Source: an uncultured Treponema sp. (GTDB lineage: Bacteria > Spirochaetota > Spirochaetia > Treponematales > Treponemataceae). Taken from it: 6,905 nt of DNA. Of the stretch, positions 3,999-6,905 are shown piece by piece (the stretch's first letter is position 1; each line of letters opens with the position of its first letter). The DNA lies in the NCBI GenBank assembly GCA_937902125.1, contig CALDIB010000046.1, positions 1 to 6,905 of the forward strand. Direction: 5' to 3'. Below the pieces are notes generated by a model. It was not told the DNA's origin. It saw only the letters and a program-made list of their open reading frames with translations, and did not search any database. Made by a program: the position numbers and the translations under genes.

Positions 3999-6140
3999 AT
4001 GAGCGACTCAAAAGAACTCGACAAATATGGTGTGTGGGTAAAAAACTCGCCAAAAGACATAAAGGGAGATGACAGCGATATGCCAGAAAACGCGATTGAC
4101 GACATTGACTTGCCGTCAGACGACGACATGTTCAACGACATAGAATTTCCTATGACGGCGGAAGACTTAAAGGACGATTCCAGCAACTCCGACATTTCAG
4201 ACATTGACATCGACATCGACATTCCGGCGGCGGAAGAGGAAAGTCCCGCGGACGACAACGCCGACACAACCCTAAGCGCCGACGAACTTATGAACATCAC
4301 AAGCGACCAAGAAATCCCGGCCGAGGAAGCTCCCGCCGACGACGGAATGGACGACTTTAACATAGACGACTTGGACATTACAAGCGGCTCCGGCGAAATC
4401 GCGGAAGAAAGCCCGGTTCAAGAGGAAGCGGTTCCCGACATTGACATTCCAAGCGTCGAAGAACCCGCCGCCGAAAGCCAAGAAGTCAGCCTGGACGACA
4501 TTCCCGACGGAGAGATTGACCTTGACGACTTTATGAGCGATTCAGGCTCTGGCGGCGGAGACAGCGCCCCCGACGGCGACGTTGACTTGAGCGCCTTTAT
4601 GGACGGAGACGACGGCGACGTGGACCTAAGCGCCTTTATGGACGACGCTCCCTCAAGCAAAAAAGAAGCCGCCCCCGAAGAAATTCAGGACGAAAAATCC
4701 CTTGACATAGACGTAAGCTTTGACGACAGCGCCGACGAAATCGTCATGGAAGACGCCAGCGCGGAAAGCGAGCCCGCCCCCGCCGAGGAAACGCCGGCCG
4801 AAAGCGGCGACGACATGTTCTCGGAATTTGGAGGAGAGGCGGTGGTTCAAAAGGCCGCTTCGACAGAATCCGCCTCAAGCTCGGTCGCCGACGATTCGGA
4901 AGAAATCGACTTGAGCGACTTTGGCTTTGACGACGACGACTCGAACATTGGAATGACAAACGGTCCCGACGGCGCCAACGCGCCTAAAAAAGAAGTCGTG
5001 GACTACGACATGAAAGTAAGCGCCGACGACGATTCAAAAACGCCCAGCGTTCAAGACGTGATTTCTGGAAACGTGGAAAGCGCCGAAGAGGAGGCCGAAG
5101 ACACTATGGTTTCAAACGAAGAAAGCGCCGTTCCCGCGGCCAGCCCGGAAATCAGCCAAAAAGGCCAGGAAATTCTTTCCCAAATCATGGGCGAACTTTC
5201 AAACCTCAAGGACGAAATCAAAAACCTCAAGTCAGACTTTGCGGAGCTTAAAGACCGCCCTACCCCTGCGGCCGGATCTGCCTCCTTTCCTGCCGCTCAA
5301 GCGAGTCCTGAAAAAGAGGAGGACACAGGTTTCTTTGGCGCCGACGACGGAGACGACACGATAGCGCTAAGCGGAAACGAGCTTACAAACATTTTGAGCA
5401 ACGCCGAAATTTCTACGGAAGAGGCGGTTGAAGACGCAAGCGAGGAGCCTGTTGAGGAGCCGTCTGTCGTTGAAAATCCAGAAAATGAAATCGAGGAAAG
5501 TTCGATTGAAAGCGACGAGCTTAAAATGGACTTTAGCGAAGCCGACATGCAAGAGCCCACAATAGACACAACCGAAATAACCCCCGAAGACTTGGCCGGA
5601 ACCACCGACGAGTTTGGCGAGGAAAACATTTTGCCGGAAGAAATAAGCGTTCCCAAAATCGACGACGACATTACCGTTGAATCGTCAAGCAGCGACTTGA
5701 TGGATTCGGTTGTGAACACCGATGAAAATGTCAGCGCCGCGGAAGAGCCTTTGCAAGAAGAAGCCTTCAACGCCGAAGCCTTTGACGAAATTCTTAAGGA
5801 AGACCCGACAGTTTCGGAATCCCTTGACGAAGAAAAAATCGAATACATGGAGCAAGACTCGGACTTGGATAAAAGCGACGAGGATGTTGTAAGCGTTGAC
5901 GACATTGTTCGCCAAAACGTTTCGCTCCAAGAAGACAAGGACAATGTTTCTGTCGGAGTTGGAGACGACATCAACGCCGCATTTGACGAAGCGGACGCGA
6001 TTGAATCCGACATCGCGGCCACCGCCTTGGCCGAAAAAGACGCTTACGAAAATTCAGTCTCCGACATAATGAAAGAAAACATTTCTTTGCAAGAAGTGTT
6101 TTTATTTTATCAATGTAACAATAATAAAAGGATTACGTAA
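3999..6140 (+). CDS. Large acidic repeat protein with central coiled coil, 3' end replaced
   Basis: The frame is 713 residues, of which about 1-699 are credible. The N-terminus SKELDKYGVWVK (4-15) is the only conventional-looking segment. After it roughly a third of residues are Asp or Glu, with many Ser, Ala and Pro and almost no basic clusters, so most is probably disordered. Internal repeats are clear. L-S-x-[DN]-E-L-x-N-I-x-S-x-x-E-I occurs at 92-106 and 457-471. [EV]-[IV]-D-L-[SD]-[AD]-F-type units occur near 172, 194, 207 and 302. S-V-x-D-I-x-x-x-N-x-S-L-Q-E occurs at 632-645 and 686-699. A coiled coil with regular Ile/Leu spacing covers about 385-418 (ILSQIMGELSNLKDEIKNLK). There is no signal peptide or membrane segment, so it is cytoplasmic. 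After E699 the sequence becomes VFLFYQCNNNKRIT in AT-rich DNA, so the true C-terminus is missing. I do not recognise a function; a multivalent scaffold is possible. Confidence 0.8.
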   Translation: MSDSKELDKYGVWVKNSPKDIKGDDSDMPENAIDDIDLPSDDDMFNDIEFPMTAEDLKDDSSNSDISDIDIDIDIPAAEEESPADDNADTTLSADELMNITSDQEIPAEEAPADDGMDDFNIDDLDITSGSGEIAEESPVQEEAVPDIDIPSVEEPAAESQEVSLDDIPDGEIDLDDFMSDSGSGGGDSAPDGDVDLSAFMDGDDGDVDLSAFMDDAPSSKKEAAPEEIQDEKSLDIDVSFDDSADEIVMEDASAESEPAPAEETPAESGDDMFSEFGGEAVVQKAASTESASSSVADDSEEIDLSDFGFDDDDSNIGMTNGPDGANAPKKEVVDYDMKVSADDDSKTPSVQDVISGNVESAEEEAEDTMVSNEESAVPAASPEISQKGQEILSQIMGELSNLKDEIKNLKSDFAELKDRPTPAAGSASFPAAQASPEKEEDTGFFGADDGDDTIALSGNELTNILSNAEISTEEAVEDASEEPVEEPSVVENPENEIEESSIESDELKMDFSEADMQEPTIDTTEITPEDLAGTTDEFGEENILPEEISVPKIDDDITVESSSSDLMDSVVNTDENVSAAEEPLQEEAFNAEAFDEILKEDPTVSESLDEEKIEYMEQDSDLDKSDEDVVSVDDIVRQNVSLQEDKDNVSVGVGDDINAAFDEADAIESDIAATALAEKDAYENSVSDIMKENISLQEVFLFYQCNNNKRIT
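4572..4643 (+). repeat. Tandem DGDVDLSAFMD repeat inside the acidic gene
   Basis: The 11 residues DGDVDLSAFMD occur twice, identically, with a 13-residue period (192-202 and 205-215). The DNA copies differ at silent sites (for example TTGAGC versus CTAAGC for Leu-Ser). The duplication is therefore not brand new and the protein sequence appears to be held by selection. Looser relatives lie near residues 172 and 302. Confidence 0.85.
6093..6110. other. Composition break: probable chimeric junction or insertion edge
   Basis: Up to E699 of the acidic protein (codon 6093-6095) the DNA has the GC-rich third positions of the preceding genes. From 6096 it turns to T/A-rich sequence with about 20% GC. 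The acidic frame loses its character at the same point, and the opposite-strand frame stops at 6110-6112. No target-site duplication, terminal inverted repeat, transposase or tRNA is visible at the break. An assembly join of two genomes is the simplest reading; a genuine insertion cannot be excluded. Confidence 0.75.
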
Positions 6141-6905
6141 AGATTTGGTAGTTTGTAAACAACTGTTTTACCATATGATTCATAAAACTCATATACCGCT
6201 ATTACTTTATCTACCATACTTACAATCCAGCTTTCTATATTCTTTGGAATTTTGTGTGGTAAACTAGGAAACATATGATTTATGATAATATCTTCTTCTA
6301 ACTTAGATACATCTATTTTATTAATTATTTCATTATTTTCTTGATATTTTTCATATAAATTATTTAAATTATCAGTTTGATATTTTAATTCTTTTCTATC
6401 TTTTTTATTTTCTACTACAACTATTTTTTCTTGATAACTAATACTTGATAATATTTTTAATAGTTCTAAGTCTACATAATTAGAATTTATTCCATTTGTA
6501 TTTATTTTAAATATTCTAGATGATAATTCTATATTATTCTTATAATTATCATTATTATTTATATCTTTTCTTATGACACTATCTAGTTTTTCTGTATCCA
6601 TATCAGATTGTTTTACATAGTTTAATAATTCACTATTACCTTTAAGTATTATTTCTCTTTTAATAAGTGAATAAGTAATATTATATAATTCATCTATTAA
6701 TAATTTTTCATCTTCATATACAATAGTAGATGAAGATTTAATTTGAGATAAATAATTTTTTATTATCTCTATATAAATATTTATTTCATCTTCTGTTATA
6801 CTATTTATATCTTTTATTTTTAATTTTAATAATTCTAAAGAATTATTCATTTGATAATAAAAATTATATTCATTAATAATATTTAATAATCTTTGTAATT
6901 CACTA
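6110..6905 (-). CDS. Partial AT-rich gene, end resembling an HD-domain hydrolase
   Basis: The frame is open from the right edge. The first ATG (6848-6850) has no Shine-Dalgarno sequence, and 18 further sense codons (SELQRLLNIINEYNFYYQ) precede it, so the true start probably lies outside. Counting from that ATG it has 246 residues, very rich in Asn, Ile, Lys and Leu, and mostly helical. Residues about 183-222, with NHMFPSLPHKIP (191-202) and ESWIVSMVDKVIAVYEF (206-222), resemble the distal part of Firmicute HD-domain phosphohydrolases, where a His-Met-x-Pro segment is followed by ExxIVxxxDK. The proximal His and His-Asp metal ligands of such domains are not visible, so this may be a degenerate or structural relative. 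The C-terminus YVILLLLLH looks unnatural. Another frame there would read TTKSLRNPFIIVTLIK, so a frameshift or the nearby junction may have altered the end. Function is unknown. Trp is TGG and no TGA is read through. Confidence 0.6.
   Translation of the reverse strand, partial: SELQRLLNIINEYNFYYQMNNSLELLKLKIKDINSITEDEINIYIEIIKNYLSQIKSSSTIVYEDEKLLIDELYNITYSLIKREIILKGNSELLNYVKQSDMDTEKLDSVIRKDINNNDNYKNNIELSSRIFKINTNGINSNYVDLELLKILSSISYQEKIVVVENKKDRKELKYQTDNLNNLYEKYQENNEIINKIDVSKLEEDIIINHMFPSLPHKIPKNIESWIVSMVDKVIAVYEFYESYGKTVVYKLPNLYVILLLLLH

Noticed and set aside
4572..4643. CRISPR-like or satellite array in the acidic gene
   Set aside because: The repeats are in-frame protein repeats with silent differences, and they lack the regular spacers of a CRISPR array.
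5297..6022. 241-codon open frame on the minus strand, very rich in Ser
   Set aside because: It is the antisense of Asp/Glu-rich codons of the acidic gene: GAC and GAA runs read as Ser-rich frames on the opposite strand. It has no domain or ribosome binding site. The same applies to the minus-strand frame at 3983-4378.
6110..6170. Programmed frameshift at the end of the AT-rich gene
   Set aside because: Another frame gives a more natural-looking C-terminus, but no convincing slippery site was seen and the nearby junction or a sequencing error explains it more simply.
6096..6905. AT-rich segment as a mobile element inserted in the acidic gene
   Set aside because: No transposase, integrase, terminal repeat or target duplication is visible, and the other end lies outside the window. 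It is kept only as an alternative to an assembly chimera.

Overview
The window reads as two unrelated pieces of DNA joined near position 6096. Bases 1 to about 6095 have moderate GC (about 57% in one 60-base sample of the acidic gene) and look like a spirochaete, most likely a gut or rumen Treponema. That assignment is an inference from the style of the proteins: a TPR periplasmic protein, a small FtsB/DivIC-like protein overlapping tsaC, and a large acidic low-complexity protein. No rRNA or other marker is present to prove it. Bases after about 6096 are extremely AT-rich (13 to 30% GC in sampled 60-base lines) and carry an Asn/Ile/Lys-rich reading frame typical of a low-GC Firmicute or Mollicute-like genome.

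Layout. Positions 108-956 (minus) encode a secreted TPR-like protein. A 47-base divergent spacer separates it from a plus-strand pair: a lysophospholipid acyltransferase-like protein (1004-1801) and a family 8-type glycosyltransferase (1794-2642). These overlap by 8 bases and are probably translationally coupled, which suggests a role in building a membrane lipid or glycolipid. The glycosyltransferase meets the convergent gene tsaC (2639-3229, minus) at a CTAG that supplies both stop codons. tsaC overlaps the end of an FtsB/DivIC-like septum protein gene (3210-3710, minus) by 20 bases, so these two form a short operon.

The 288-base divergent spacer at 3711-3998 holds a plausible sigma-70-type promoter and three successive strong palindromes. 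It precedes a long, very acidic protein with internal repeats and a coiled coil (from 3999). That protein loses its character abruptly after residue 699, exactly at the end of a 14-residue repeat and at the composition break. The following frame (6905 to 6110, minus) is open through the right edge. Its end resembles the distal part of an HD-domain hydrolase.

The main points for a second look are the junction (assembly chimera or recent insertion), the palindrome cluster, the repeat architecture of the acidic protein, and the variant motifs in the acyltransferase and glycosyltransferase. I did not find a convincing new multi-gene system, CRISPR array, tRNA, rRNA or insertion sequence.
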